A DNA stretch of 64,000 nt from Galbula dea (Eukaryota > Chordata > Aves > Piciformes > Galbulidae), in the NCBI GenBank assembly GCA_013399015.1, contig VWZX01008936.1, positions 3,490,327 through 3,554,326 on the forward strand. Reading direction: 5' to 3'. The notes below the pieces were generated by a model. It was not told where the DNA came from and ran no database searches. It saw only the letters and a list, made by a program, of their open reading frames with translations. The position numbers and the translations under genes were made by a program. Position 1 is the stretch's first letter. Each line of letters begins with the position of its first letter. Below are positions 25,201 to 36,665 of the stretch, in pieces.

Positions 25201-25415
25201 TTTTTTTTTTTCTATATAGTGGCTCAGGATTTTTAATCTTTTTGAGGCAGATCAACAGCCATGGAAGTTACCCTCAGGAAGAGCTATTAATCGTAAGTTT
25301 AGGTGAGGCTAAACCTGTAGATATGTAAATCTTACCTGCTGCAGCTTCCTTAGAATGGATGGATGATGGATGCCATCAAACCTGTTGAAATTAATAGAGG
25401 CCTTTCTAGTGATTT
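22266..25415. other. unique DNA, no gene seen
   Basis: Short frames such as 23196-23477 (-, 93 codons) and 24151-24423 (-, 90 codons) have no domain. There is a 12-base T run near 25200. No recognisable repeat. Confidence 0.5.
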
Positions 25416-25442
25416 ATCATAGAATCATTAAGGTTGGGACAT
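25416..25442 (-). mobile_element. CR1 retrotransposon 3' tip, antisense
   Basis: ATCATAGAATCATTAAGGTT followed by GGGACAT is the complement of the usual CR1 3' end (…CCAACCTTAATGATTCTATG). It is only about 27 bases before similarity is lost, so it is a very short or heavily decayed insertion in minus orientation. Confidence 0.6.
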
Positions 25443-28400
25443 AGTGTTTCATGTTTGTGAACCTGAAGTTTCCAATACAGTACCATCTGTAAGAAAGCAC
25501 AAAATAATAACAGGAGTCTTAATTTAGAAAGTTGAACTGGTTTCTCAGAGGGTGTAGAGGAGAACAGAGAGGGCTGTATGGTTTGATTTCAGCTCACTGA
25601 AAATCTGGGGAGTTGTGGATTTTACATGGCCAGAGCTCAGCAAAACAGAGCTTTGTCTTGATAACTCAAAATGACTAGATCATGCCTTGTAGCTGGTCCT
25701 GGAAACCTGACCCTTGTCACAGGCTGACTACATCAATTTGCAGTAGATTGATGATGTATAGACTGTGGGTGCCCCAGGGAAGGCCCAAGAAAGGCCTGAG
25801 AAACATTGCATTGTTAATCCATACCTCTCATTAGCTTCTGCTGTGCTGGATTTCAACTAGCTGGCAGGGCTAGAGGAGTTGGAGGGAGAATGTGACATCT
25901 GGCATTGTTACTTTTAGTTGCCTTTTGAATGAAAGGATGTCTTAAAATACCTTTTCTTCAAAGTTTAATACATCAGAACTGGCAGGATTCTTTATTTGTC
26001 TCTCTACTCTTCTTGTCAAGTGCCTGGAATTCCTGGATTTTCTTTGTATATTGATTTACCGCTCTCCCCTTGACAGCCAAAGCTTTATCTCTTCCCTGTA
26101 ACAGACTCTCTCAATCCTTTCCCAAGTAGTGGCAGGCATATTATATTTGCTGTAATGAATTTACCATTTACTGCTGTTCGTCAGCTCTTCCACTGCTGAT
26201 GAAGGCTATAGCCCTGCCTTCACTGTTTCTTTATGTACTTTGAGACATGTTGTTTAACCATTTCTTCTTGGTGCAGTGCAAGGTTTTGGTATGAAGAAGG
26301 CTGTAGTTTTAAACGTGGTTCTCATCAAACAGTAACATCTTTGTCAAACTTAAACAGAATTAACCTTAACTGCCAAGGAAGTTTTGACTGCCGTCATAAA
26401 AATGCTTGATTAGTGTTAATAATTTATTAAATTGGTTTGTCCTGACACTGCCAACATGCTGGAAATCTTTCAACCATTAAAACATTAACAGAAGCTGCAA
26501 TACAATGCCTCTTCTGTTCCACGTTTTATTTCAAGACCGCATTCTTACGAGCCTGGTTCTGTGGTGTTCCAATATGCTCTCATTAGGACTGCATTAAAAG
26601 ATGAAATATGACAAATATTAAAAAGTGTGGGAATATGGAGTAGAGCATGGTGAGTGTAGTTTTGTGGGCAACTCTGCTGCAATAAAATTTTTGCAAAGTA
26701 GACCTGTTTTTTTTCAATATGGGGAAATAAAATTACTAGGCGAGTAGTTAACTGAAACAACCCCAATGTGTTTGATAGCTTATGTATTTTAGGAGGTTGG
26801 ATGAAGCACAGCTAGAATTTCTATTAAGATGTGAAAGATGATATTTGGCCTGCTTGTGCTGAAGCATGCTATTTAATTATATAAGGAAAAAAAAAGTCCT
26901 ATTTGAGGAAAAGTATTAATGCCTTGAGAATAGATTGATCAAATTTTCATTTGATTGTTTACATCTGCACTTGAGTTGCTGGTGGTAGGAGCTCTCTTGT
27001 GTTCTACCAGAAACACCTGTTTTGGCTCATGCAGACTTGGGAATTGTGTGTAATGTGTTTCCTATAAAGGTGATTTAAACAATAACAAGAGTTTGGTTTA
27101 TTTCCCAGGTTGATGAAAGCTAGCTGAAATGGAGGCTTGGTTTATCCTTTGCAAGTTACTGTTAATATTAAGTAAGCAAAAAACATTTTTTCCTTTATTT
27201 ACTACTCATAGAAGCTCCAAAGTTGTCTCGTGTAGGCTAAGGTTACAGGTTGCATCAATCAAGCACAGGCATGTTAATAATAAAAGTTATGAATATATAG
27301 AGAGAATATTTTCAGTACCTACCTTCTCAAGTTTAATCAAAGGCTTTGAACTTTTGGATTGCACTATTCCATAGTTACTTATAACAGCTGGACTGGTGTC
27401 CTCTCAACTCTTCTATTTTGGTACCTGAAAAAAATATTCTGGGTATGTTAATGAAAGTTTTATTTTATTATACAAAAGGAAGTTATACCTGTTTGTGCTG
27501 AGCTCCAGATGTTATCAAATTAAGAGCAAATCCTTTAGGCAAGATTTGCTTAGTTTCTGTCTTTTATCATTCCTGTGTACTTAGCTGCATGGAATATAGG
27601 TCTAAAATAGTAGACCTGAAGTCAGAGGACTGTTTTACAGTGAGGTCAATGAGAGTGCAACTTGGCATTTCTTCCATTTAGTCTCTAGTGATTTCCCCTT
27701 TCTCTTATGTGCAAGGCAATTTTACAGAAATGGTTACCACAGATCAGCCTTTCTGCAGTTCTCTAAACTTCAGAAAGTCATTCTTAAAAAATCAACAACA
27801 CTGCAAATGCTAATTTGTTTTAATATGTACTAAGTCTTGTAAGATGTTGGCAAGAACTATGTAGCAACAGTACATCAATATCTAGAAAATAATCAGTTGT
27901 TTCAACATCAGAAAGTAATAATGCATCAGCTTGATAAATTCCCAAAAGACAAATCAAATGTGTGTGTGTTTTAGGGAACAGATTTAGTGTAAAGATTAAA
28001 ACTGTGTAAATTAAAACCTGCCAGGAATTGAGTTACTCTTGCTTTTTTTATGCTGCTGTTTGCCTTTGTTAATTGTTTCTTAATTACTTGCTGGGTTAAT
28101 ATTGAAAATTGTTGAAGTTCTGAAACCTCAAAATACTTCTATATTTGTTAATTACAACAGGAAGATAAGCAGACCATGTGACTACTGTGCAATTTTAGAT
28201 GTTTTAATTTGAAGCTTCAAAAAATGTTGGTTTTTTTTTTTTTCTGCCCAGCCATCAGCAGCAATCAGACTTTCCTCATGGCTCTAAATCTTACATGCTG
28301 TTATTAGGAACTTAAGGTATTTTATCTTGAGAATTTTACATCAGTTCTTGGCTGGACTGGAATAAACTAAGACAAACACTCTTACAAAGTGCCAAGCAAT

Positions 28401-28702
28401 TTCCATCTGAAGAGTGTCCTCAGGTCCTCCTGACAATACACTGCACGTAAAGGATCTAAGAGCCTTTCCAAATTGTAAACCAAAAATTGTGTATTACCTA
28501 TACAGAAAAGGCAAGGTGAGGAATCTCATATTCATGGTTAATGCATTCCCACACTTTTTTTCACAGTAAAGAAGGTTGAAAAATTTTGAATTAAGTCCAT
28601 AAACTAATTATTTTCAGTTCTACTGTTGTTTCTTTTCTAGTGAAACTCCTGACTCAGTGATTTTGTAAACGGCCTGCAGTTGCATGCCCCTGGGTATAGC
28701 CT
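25443..28702. other. unique DNA, no gene seen
   Basis: Only anonymous short frames (for example 26545-26766 minus, 27129-27374 plus) were seen. The sequence is AT-rich and unique apart from T runs such as the one near 28232. Confidence 0.55.
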
Positions 28703-28744
28703 AATGAGGGTTGGAAGGTGCCTTTTAGATCATGTTGGAAAACC
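28703..28744 (-). mobile_element. possible CR1 3' fragment, antisense
   Basis: AATGAGGGTTGGAAGGTGCC followed by TTTTAGATCATGTTGGAA resembles the antisense CR1 3' region (GGTTGGAAGGGACCTTAAAGATCAT…). It is short and without the tail octamers, so the call is tentative. Confidence 0.4.
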
Positions 28745-29625
28745 AAAGGCTTTGTTTTTTTCCTCTAGCTTTTCAATTTTTCTGGCTTTATATAAAAACA
28801 ATCCTTGTATATATGTTGAAATCCTCTTCAATGGCACCATTTTTCTGTACATAGCTTTGATGTACTGCACCTACTTACAAAAAAAGCTATGTTTTGGGAG
28901 CAGTGATCAGTAGATCTTGTCATGGTCCTAGCTGTTTCATGGTGAATTTGAATATGGTTATATGAATGAACTGAAATTTGACAGAAGAAAAGAATCTCAT
29001 TTCTGTGCAAAACAAAGCCATGAGTTTAATCTCCAGTTATTTGTACCAATCTTTTCCCCATATTTCTGTCATTTAAGGGCAGTACAGTTAATGAGTAAAT
29101 GCATGGTAAATACTTCTGACTCCATGTGTTGTGGTTTAATGCTTGAATTGATATTGCCTCTTACCTGTATGTCTGGTATTAATTTATTTACCCCTCTGTT
29201 GCACTGGATAATTCCACTGAAGCTCTCTAAGGTATAAGCAAGATTGCATACTTTTGTCTTTTCACTGCTTTTCACTAATAGCTACAAAATCATGGGTTTT
29301 TAGCACTTCTGACCAGACACAACACTAACAAAAGGGACTATTGCCTAAATATCTGATAGTTCAAACCAGTGTGTTAGAATACTACTTCCTTATAGTTAAC
29401 TTTGCCCGGCATTGACCTAGAAAATTACAGAGGCTAGCATTTATGTTCTTTGGCTGTCATGTGATCTTCAAGTCTCTGCAACAGAACATATCCTGACAGT
29501 AATCCTGTATGTAGCTCTGACTGAGTTTCCTCTAGAAGGGAGGTTTTCTTAGTTATTAGTTTGGTAAATGTGTATTATACTCTTACGTAGATGATTTGTA
29601 TGACACTGGAGTCCAAAAGTGTATT
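28745..29625. other. unique DNA, no gene seen
   Basis: Opposed short frames at 28962-29237 (+) and 29069-29275 (-) have no domain. Nothing else was recognised. Confidence 0.5.
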
Positions 29626-30125
29626 GAATGCAAAAAAAAAATACAATGAATAAAAGTACCAGACAAAGCAACCCAACCTCTAGAAAGGCAAAAAGAATAT
29701 GAAATATGCAAATAGAATGTGAAATTTGACTAGCTCAAATCTAGCTAAATTTTTGACAATCAGTTTACCTCATTGTGAAAAGTAAACAACAAAAGACAGA
29801 ATAATCCAATACGGAAACTGCAATCCTGCATAAGGCAAAAGAAGAGGACATAAAAGATAGGAAGCATCAAGACTTCTCATGAGATAATAAATAAATTACA
29901 ATGTAGAAGAAAAAAATATCAGCAGAAGTAGCCTATATATAAAAAATAAATTAGTAACAAAAATCAATCTTGGAGAAGCATTAATTCCAAAGATAGTTTT
30001 GAAAATCAGAAAAATAGACAACACAGAAGGCAATGGCATCTGTAAATATGAAACCCAGGCCAGACAGTTAAGATACAGGAATAAGACAACACCAAGTACA
30101 GATATCTCTGTTGATGACTAGGAAC
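29626..30125. other. strand-asymmetric A-rich block
   Basis: Over about 500 bases the plus strand is strikingly rich in A and A/G and poor in T, unlike both flanks. It starts with a run of A near 29632-29641 and contains an imperfect ~20-base duplication (AAAAGAATATGAAATATGC and AAATAGAATGTGAAATTTG, about 29691-29730). No frame survives. A decayed sense-strand retroelement is one explanation, since their coding strands are often A-rich; no specific family was recognised. Confidence 0.45.
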
Positions 30126-32027
30126 TAAAAGAGCCATGCTTAGCATGCTGTGCTTCTTCTTTTGTTTCCTATTGCAACGAAGTCACATATTGCAACCTAT
30201 TATAAGTCTAGATTTGTATCTCCTCTTATATCTCTAGGTTCATGTCTTTCTAGATGTGAATTTAACTGCATGATCAGTACAAAGTCATCAGACAAGGTAG
30301 TGCAAATTAATAAGGGTGTCTGTGTAAGTCATGGTTCCCTAGCCACTTAGGAGTTTGACATTTCTAAAAGCAAATGTATGTTTTATTACCCATAAAACCT
30401 TTGAGTTCTTTGGGTAAACTGCTTGTGTTGGTTTTTGTTTCTACCTGCCCTACCTATTTAGTTAATAAGTTTTATATCAAGAGCTAGGCAGGAAAAATAG
30501 AAATGTAGCAGCTGATTATTTTCTTACCTATATCCAAACAAATTATTCACAGATTAGTATCTTTCTTTTAAACTATGATTCATCTTCTCCTTGTAAGTGG
30601 AGGCAGAAAAAGCCAAGCCAGACAAGGACTCATAATTTTGTCCTGCTTCTACATAAAAACTCATGTCTGGCAGTGGTGTGGCGCAGCCTTATGCTACAAC
30701 AGTAAATCATATGCAGAGTTCAGGAATGAAAGCTGTTCCACAAACAGTCAATATTTAGCTACGATTATTTAAGCTGCACTGGTATCATGTGGGCATCTTG
30801 AATAGGAAATTATGAACTTTGTTCCATTCTAGTAGACATGTTATCTGTATTGAATGATCCATCAGAGCTGCAGTGCACTTGCCTTTTTACGTGCAGCTGC
30901 ATCTAACCTGTTAGAAATGTTTGTAGCAGCGGCAAACACTTAATGCTGTTGCCTGTTTGTTTTGGATTTGGTGGGGTTTGTTTGCTTGCTTTAAAAAAAA
31001 AAGGCTACACTTTACCACCTTTTCTTCCTCCCCTCTTCTCAAACTTGCAAACAGAAAATCACTTCCTGGTGCCCCAGTTAGAGGAAATTTCTTCAGAGAG
31101 ATAACATCAGGTGATTTATGCATTTCTTTCTGGTATAATAAAGATAGGGGAACCTTTCAGCATAATTACTTAACTAACCAAATATTTATTTTAGATATGT
31201 TTTAGGTTGTATTGCTCTACAGGACATTAGACAAAGTATATGTTGTGAGAGTGGGTGGAACCTGGCAGCTACCTTCATTCATACTGACCCCAGTGAGACT
31301 GCTATCAGAAACCACTCCAGGGAGGTGAGTCTTATAGCTCCCATGGGAAACTGCAGAAAACATTTTATTGTTATTCTGGTAGGAGTCTGATGTAGGGTAG
31401 GTTTTCACTGGTACAGGTGTTGACACTATTGCATCCTGCATCCTTCCTGGAGCAGCTGTTTGCACTAGAGAGCAAGTCTTATAGGATTAACTATGTTACA
31501 GGAGCTGGCAGGGGGGTATTTGCCTCACTCTTACATTATAGCGTTGTGCTGTTTAGTAAGAAGTGAGGTTGCTGCTACGTACTCTTTCTTGATGGAGAAA
31601 GAGCCCAAGGACAGGAGCAGGTTTGAGGTTTGGCAGAGCAGCCCATGGGTCTTAGTGAAAGGTGGGAATTGTTGTATCATGTAAAAGAAGTTACCACGGA
31701 GGAAGGAGATGTTTTGTTATGTGCTCTTGGACACAATCCGAATGACATAACTAACTGACAGACAGTGCTGCCTAAGAATGTGAGAAAAGCCTTGGTCATT
31801 CTAGAGTCACCAGCTTTTCAAGTAAGCAAAATCAAGAATATATTTGGAAGGGAGTAATTGCCCTCTTTATTTCTGTTTCAGTTCATCATATGTAGGTGTA
31901 CCTTCAGGTTTTTGATTAACTTGATTGCATTGTGGTTCATGCTGTAGCAGGACAGGGCTCCTTTCCTGTGGGATTTTCAGTCCTGTGTATGTAGAAAGGC
32001 AAAGAGTGGCAAAAAGTGATACCAATT
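30126..32027. other. unique DNA, no gene seen
   Basis: There is a G/T stretch and a 10-base A run near 30958-31001. Short frames on both strands (for example 30911-31123 minus, 30957-31205 plus, 31217-31465 minus) lack domains. Confidence 0.5.
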
Positions 32028-32088
32028 TCCTTTTTATGAAGGACAAGTGAGGCAGAGAAAAACAAAATGTCTCAACCAAAGGTCTTTA
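32028..32088 (-). repeat. MIR/L3-like repeat fragment, antisense
   Basis: ATGAAGGACAAGTGAGGCAG (from about 32036) then AGAAAAAC, TGTCTCAACCAAAGGTC follows the order of the antisense MIR core (ATGGGGAACTGAGGCACAGAG … TGACTTGCCCAAGGTCA). It is short and diverged. Confidence 0.35.
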
Positions 32089-32786
32089 GGGTATTTGTGC
32101 AGAACTAGGTATTACAAGATTTCCAAGCCCAGTGCAGTTCCTACTTAATGTTTTGTTTGTAAATGGTTTAAAAGTACCTTCCAACTCTTCACTTGTGTTT
32201 AGAATCCAAACTAATTCAAAACAAAACCTCTGTTTTGTTGAGATCAGATTGCAGATGCTGAATGCAAGTGTAACATGAAGCTCAGGTCCTGTTTGGCTTT
32301 TCTGTTTGCTTGTTTTCAGTCCTAACACTAGGAAGCTTTCAAGGATTTTTTTTTTTTTAAGGCTTTTAAGGAGCAAAGGCAAACAAGAAAAACCCATAAC
32401 CCAACTCAGAATTATTCTGTTCCGGTGCAATCATAAAGAAGGAGGTGTCTTTGACATAAGTACAAGGAAAAAATCAAGACCTGCATGTTTTTTCCTATAA
32501 AGTTTCCTCATCTAGAGTAACATCTCATGCAGGAACAACTACCACCTAAGACAGTAAAACTCAAGCATGTTTTTGTACATTGGCAGCATACGCAACAAAT
32601 TCTAGGGCAAATCTGCAGTCCAATAGTGTTTCTTAATACCCCAGCCATATACGGACCCCAGAGAGAGACCTCTAAAAAGTGACCCTTTATCTGTTGTTGC
32701 TGCTGTTAAGATCAGACCTTGTTTCTTGTGAAATACTTTTCTAAGACAGCAGTCTCACAGCAGCTCTTTCAGAGTTGGGGAATGTC
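32089..32786. other. unique DNA, no gene seen
   Basis: A minus frame at 32086-32430 (114 codons) has no domain and is partly the complement of a T run near 32348-32358. Nothing else recognised. Confidence 0.5.
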
Positions 32787-33200
32787 TCAGCCTGGAAGGG
32801 GACTCTGAAAGCTACCTGGCCATATTACTGCAGAGTAGGTAGAACTTTGAAGTTAGATACAGCTTAAAAGACAACTTGGGTTGCTCAGGGCTGCATCCAG
32901 TCAGGTTTTGAACATTTCCAAGAATGGAGACTACCTAGTATCCTGCTGAGTGCCTGTTCCAGACTGATGACTCTCATGGTGACAAAAAGATTCCTAACAT
33001 CTAATTGTAATTTCCTTGGCTGCAGCCTGTGTCTGTTGCCTCATTCCTTTCGCTGTGCACCTCTAGAAGTTTGACTCTGCCTTCTTTAAAATGCCCATTA
33101 TATAGATGAAGAAAACTATACGATCTCCCTTCACCTTCTCTTCTTAAGACTGAGCAAACCCAGTTCGTTCAGCTTCTCCTATTATGTGCTCCAAATCCCA
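32787..33200 (-). mobile_element. old CR1 retrotransposon copy, antisense
   Basis: Antisense CR1 blocks occur in the right order: GGAAGGGGACTCTG (32795), CATCCAGTCAGGTTTTGAAC (about 32893), GGAGACTACC (32926), CTGAGTGCCTGTTCCAGACT (about 32945), AAAAAGATTCCTAACATCTA (about 32984), TGTTGCCTCATTCC (33034), the CTTCTCTTCTTAAGACTGAG segment (about 33136) and CCAGTTCGTTCAGCTTCTCC (about 33160). They cover the 3' half of ORF2 and part of the 3' region. Many substitutions and the lost tail mark it as an old insertion, clearly more decayed than the copy at 36320-36665. No open frame remains. Confidence 0.75.
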
Positions 33201-34152
33201 CCAAGTCAGCAGACTAGTCCCTTCATCTAAAGCAAAAACTCTAATTAGTTTTCAACAGATGTCTCTGCTTTCAAGACATCAGTGAAGGCCAGACACGTGG
33301 GGTAACTTATTTCCATGTTTGAAGGGAAACGTGTTGGCACAGACGCAAGATACCTTGTAGCTAATGTAATTTTTGGCAGGTAGGTTCACTCAAACAATTT
33401 GTTAGATGCCAAAAGCAGAGCACAGTGCAACTTGCATTTCTCACATGTGGCCTCACAAGCAGCCCTGTGTTCAAACCTCCAGACTCTGTGTTGTGTTGGC
33501 TTTTCTCCTGCCACATGGCAATGCATATCCAAGAAGAGAATCCAGCAAGTTATTGGGTAAATAGCAAAAGAAATAATTTTTGAGCACTTAGGTAACTTCT
33601 GACCAGAATTTTAATTTAGCTGTATGAATGTCCAATACTATTCTATTTATTCCAAAACATCCAAAAGTGTTTGAATTATTTTGCAGAATGATTCTTCACT
33701 GATTTGCTAGATAAAATTGATTCCAACTTATAAAAATCCTTTGTCACCCAGCCCTTGTCTCACTTGCTCAATTGTAACCTGGCTTTATTTTAAACAAGGT
33801 TTCAAAGATAGATGTTGTGAGGACAGATTGAATGAATGTTCAAACAGAGAAAACAAAGCCTAATTTTGTAGAAAGTTTACTTTGTGCTTTTTATAGGTGT
33901 TTAGTGTTTTCCTATCATGGAGTCAAATGGGCCTTTACTTGAATGAGTTTAATTGTAGTAGAAAAGTTTTCTTTCCTGCTGGGGTACCTCGGTTATCTTT
34001 CTTTGGTCTGTGCTTTCATGCCAGGTGGGGACAAGGAAGTGCTTTCTCAGGTGATATGCTGAGATTAGGCTTTTTGGCTGTGGAGGGCTAGAGATATTTT
34101 GTAATCTGTGTATACAGCTCTGGACCTATGGGTGGCCAACAGACTGTCAATA
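33201..34152. other. unique DNA, no gene seen
   Basis: The plus frame at 33897-34091 (64 codons) is anonymous. No repeat recognised. Confidence 0.5.
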
Positions 34153-34208
34153 GTGTGTGTGTATATATATATATATACACACATATATACACATAGAGAG
34201 AGAGAGAG
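34153..34208. repeat. compound microsatellite (TG)(TA)(CA)(TA)(GA)
   Basis: Successive dinucleotide blocks: GTGTGTGTG, then TATATATATATATATA, CACACA, TATATA, CACA and a terminal GAGAGAGAGAGAG. The TG/TA and TA/CA junctions make a near-palindromic, hairpin-prone stretch. Confidence 0.9.
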
Positions 34209-36139
34209 CACCTCCAACCTCACTTGCCCACCTGTTTGCAATTGTCATTAATATAATTGCTTAAAATTGCTGTTGGGGAAAAGGGTGCTATTGTGTTTCT
34301 CTTACTGGTTATCTTGCAGTTAAAAAGCTGCTTGCCCAGAAAGTCAATGATGCTATAACAACAGTCTCTGAGAAGGAGAGATGAGGGAGCGATTAGTGTG
34401 AGGAGGAAAGCATGCAGCATTTACTGCTCTGCCAGATCTCATAGAGGCTGCCTTCACAATGAAAACCAGTGACTTGTAATTCTGATGGCTCAGCAGGGAT
34501 AGCAAGAGCTGTGCTTGGCACAGTACTTGGTCATTTTGTCATGACATTACTAGCCCAACTTGTGTTGATTTAGAAACTTCTCTGAGTCCCAGATTTTTCC
34601 TTGCTAAAACTGCTTGTAAGAAATTTCTGCTCTCCATGTTGCAGAAAAGCAACCTATTGCAGCTTTTAAAAAACATGCTTGGCTAACTGTAAATCATGAT
34701 GTGATGCTGATCATGCAGTTGTGCCACAAACAGTAATTTTCTGACTTTACCAGAGGAGACTTTTTTTTCCCCCATTAACCATGGCATTGAAGATTCCCAT
34801 AATTAAGATTAGGAGACCAGAAACTACAATGGAAAAAAAAAGAAGTCAAAAGCATCCAAGCAGAATCAGATAAGTGTATAAGCCTAAAATATATTTACAA
34901 TAGCTGTGATGCAGTATTAAGCTTAGAGTCAGGATGCTGCTTGTACTGCCAGGCCTGTCAATCACAGGAATTAACACCTGACATAGGGAGAAGAGTAACC
35001 TGCTTCACAGGGGTTCAGAGGACTAATCCTAACATTAGCATTTTTATAGTTAGGTTGCTGAACGCTCAGGCATGTCAGGGTTTTGTCATGTCCAGAATGA
35101 AATATCTCTAACTAGATTTAAAGCTCAAGTACCACTTACTATTCTCCACTTTCTTCAGTGGCTATGTCCTACCATTTTAAGTTTCTTCAAATCTGCATTG
35201 TTAAAGTGAAAACTTGAGAAGGACAGCTTGTGCTGGTGAGGGAGGCTGTTGGATAATTTAATTTTAAATGCAATTGTGTGGTAAGAACTAGATTTTATTC
35301 CTTCCTGACCTCTTAGAGACATCTTTGGGATTCAATGATTTTAGCACCTCGTTTATTTAGTTATTAGGACAATTGCAGTTGGAAGTTTTCTTCCAAATGA
35401 ATTATTCTTTATTGCTAATATTTAGCAGAGGGAACACTGTTTTGTGGCTTTATCCTTGGTGGCTGACACTGAATGAATTTCCCTGGAATAATGAAACATG
35501 TTCTGATAAAATGAGCATAAATCCTCCACGAAATTTGATTTTTCAGTGTGAGAAACTTTCAGACAGATTGACTTTTAGAAACTGCTTGGGCATATGCACA
35601 GATTATGGAACAGAGTTATTTAGAGTAGCTGAACATAACACTAAAGGCTACATAATCTCCTAGGGTGTATTTAGAGGTAAGCAAATCATATGTTGAGATT
35701 CTGAACGCAGACAGACTACATGATTTTTAGGTGGGAGCAAATGGTGCTACTCTGGACAACTGTAGTAAACTCAAACCAGAATTCAACAAGAGTTTCTGCC
35801 TTCAAACTACACAATAACTGGTGTGGCTGGAGGTAATTCTGCAATTCCCCTTGATAAATCAAAGAGAGATAATTTTCAAAAGCAATGAACTCATGGGTTG
35901 GAATGCCTCACCATTTGGATGCTTATGTGAACAAACTTTTAAAAATGTAAGGATGTTCTACTTTCTGCAAAAACAGGCTCTTTTTTTGTTGGTTCATGTC
36001 TGTCAGGTAAAAATAAGTGTAGTTTAGACTGCTACTCCAAGTGAGTGTCAAACCTATAGTGGAAACCATAAGATAGAAAAATAAAAGTTACCTGATTCTG
36101 TTTGAGGTGTGCCTGAAGCATCATGGACAACTGCTTGAG
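34209..36139. other. unique DNA, no gene seen
   Basis: The plus frames at 35373-35663 (96 codons) and 35821-36027 (68 codons) show no domain. The sequence is otherwise unique and AT-rich. Confidence 0.5.
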
Positions 36140-36300
36140 GGACACCTGGGTTTGCAACTATCTATTGACCTCAGGCAAGGTGCTTCCCCTTTCTGTTCTT
36201 CATTTCATAAACTAGAGATAAGGCCTTCTTTGTTACATTCTTTTAGATCTTCTGATGAAAGGAACCTCACAGAAATAATGAGCCTATTCACTCAGTATTT
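36140..36300 (+). repeat. ancient MIR/L3-class repeat, fairly complete 3' part
   Basis: Blocks run in consensus order: ACCTGGGTTTGCAACT (36144), TTGACCTCAGGCAAGGTGCT (about 36165), TTCATTTCATAAACTAGAGA (about 36199; compare CTCAGTTTCCTCATCTGTAAAATGGGGATAA) and AGATCTTCTGATGAAAGGAA (36245; compare GAGATCTACTGATGAAAAG), ending near 36285-36300 in a diverged TATTATT-like tail. It is the best preserved old repeat in the window and lies directly upstream of a CR1 insertion. Confidence 0.6.
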
Positions 36301-36306
36301 CAAATC

Positions 36307-36579
36307 ATGGCAAACTTATTTTCCAGGTTCAATGCTCATAAAAATCTAAAGGGTGGGGGTCAAGAAGATGGGGTCAGTCTCTTTTCAGTGGTGCCCAGTG
36401 ATAGGACAAGGAGCAATGGGCACAAAGTAGAACACAGAAAGTTCCACCTAAATATAAGGAAAACCTTTACTTTATGGGTGAAAGAGCACTGGAACAGGCT
36501 GCCCAGAGAGGTGGTGGAATCTCCTTCTCCGGAGACTTCCAAAACCCGCTTGGGCAGGTTCCTGTGCAAACTGCTCTAA
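36307..36579 (+). pseudogene. CR1 ORF2 C-terminal remnant
   Basis: The 90-codon frame ends in the characteristic CR1/jockey-type ORF2 C-terminus: HWNRLPREVVESPS, then a KTRLGRFL segment and a stop at 36577-36579. In an intact CR1 this would be the end of a large endonuclease/reverse-transcriptase protein. The catalytic endonuclease and reverse-transcriptase domains are missing, so nothing functional can be made. The first ~10 codons before about 36325 probably lie outside the element and the ATG is accidental. The open frame over this stretch suggests a younger insertion than its neighbours. Confidence 0.8.
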
Positions 36580-36665
36580 GTGAACCCTCTTTGGCAGAGG
36601 GGTTGAACTATATGATCCCCAGAGCTCCCTTCCAACCCCCGCTATTCTGTGATTTTGTGATTCTG
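36320..36665 (+). mobile_element. CR1 retrotransposon, 5'-truncated, with octamer tail
   Basis: CR1 blocks appear in order: ATCTAAAGGGTGGGGGTCAA (36344), GTGGTGCCCAGTGATAGGAC (about 36390), CACTGGAACAGGCTGCCCAG (about 36487), AATCTCCTTCTCCGGAGACT (about 36518), then the 3' untranslated part with TTTGGCAGAGGGGTTGAACT and CTCCCTTCCAACCC. It ends in ATTCTGTG ATTTTGTG ATTCTG at 36644-36665, the direct octamer repeat that defines CR1 3' ends. About 345 bp remain. It shares many diagnostic positions with the copy at 43451-43597, so both are probably from one subfamily. Confidence 0.95.

Noticed and set aside
27590..27665. Another palindromic repeat copy (GAAGTCAGAGGACTG … GAGGTCAATGAGAGT)
   Set aside because: Similarity to remembered repeats is too short and scattered to support a call.
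29626..30125. Endogenous retrovirus or L2 coding remnant
   Set aside because: A-richness alone is not enough: no conserved protein motif, primer-binding site or LTR boundary could be seen.
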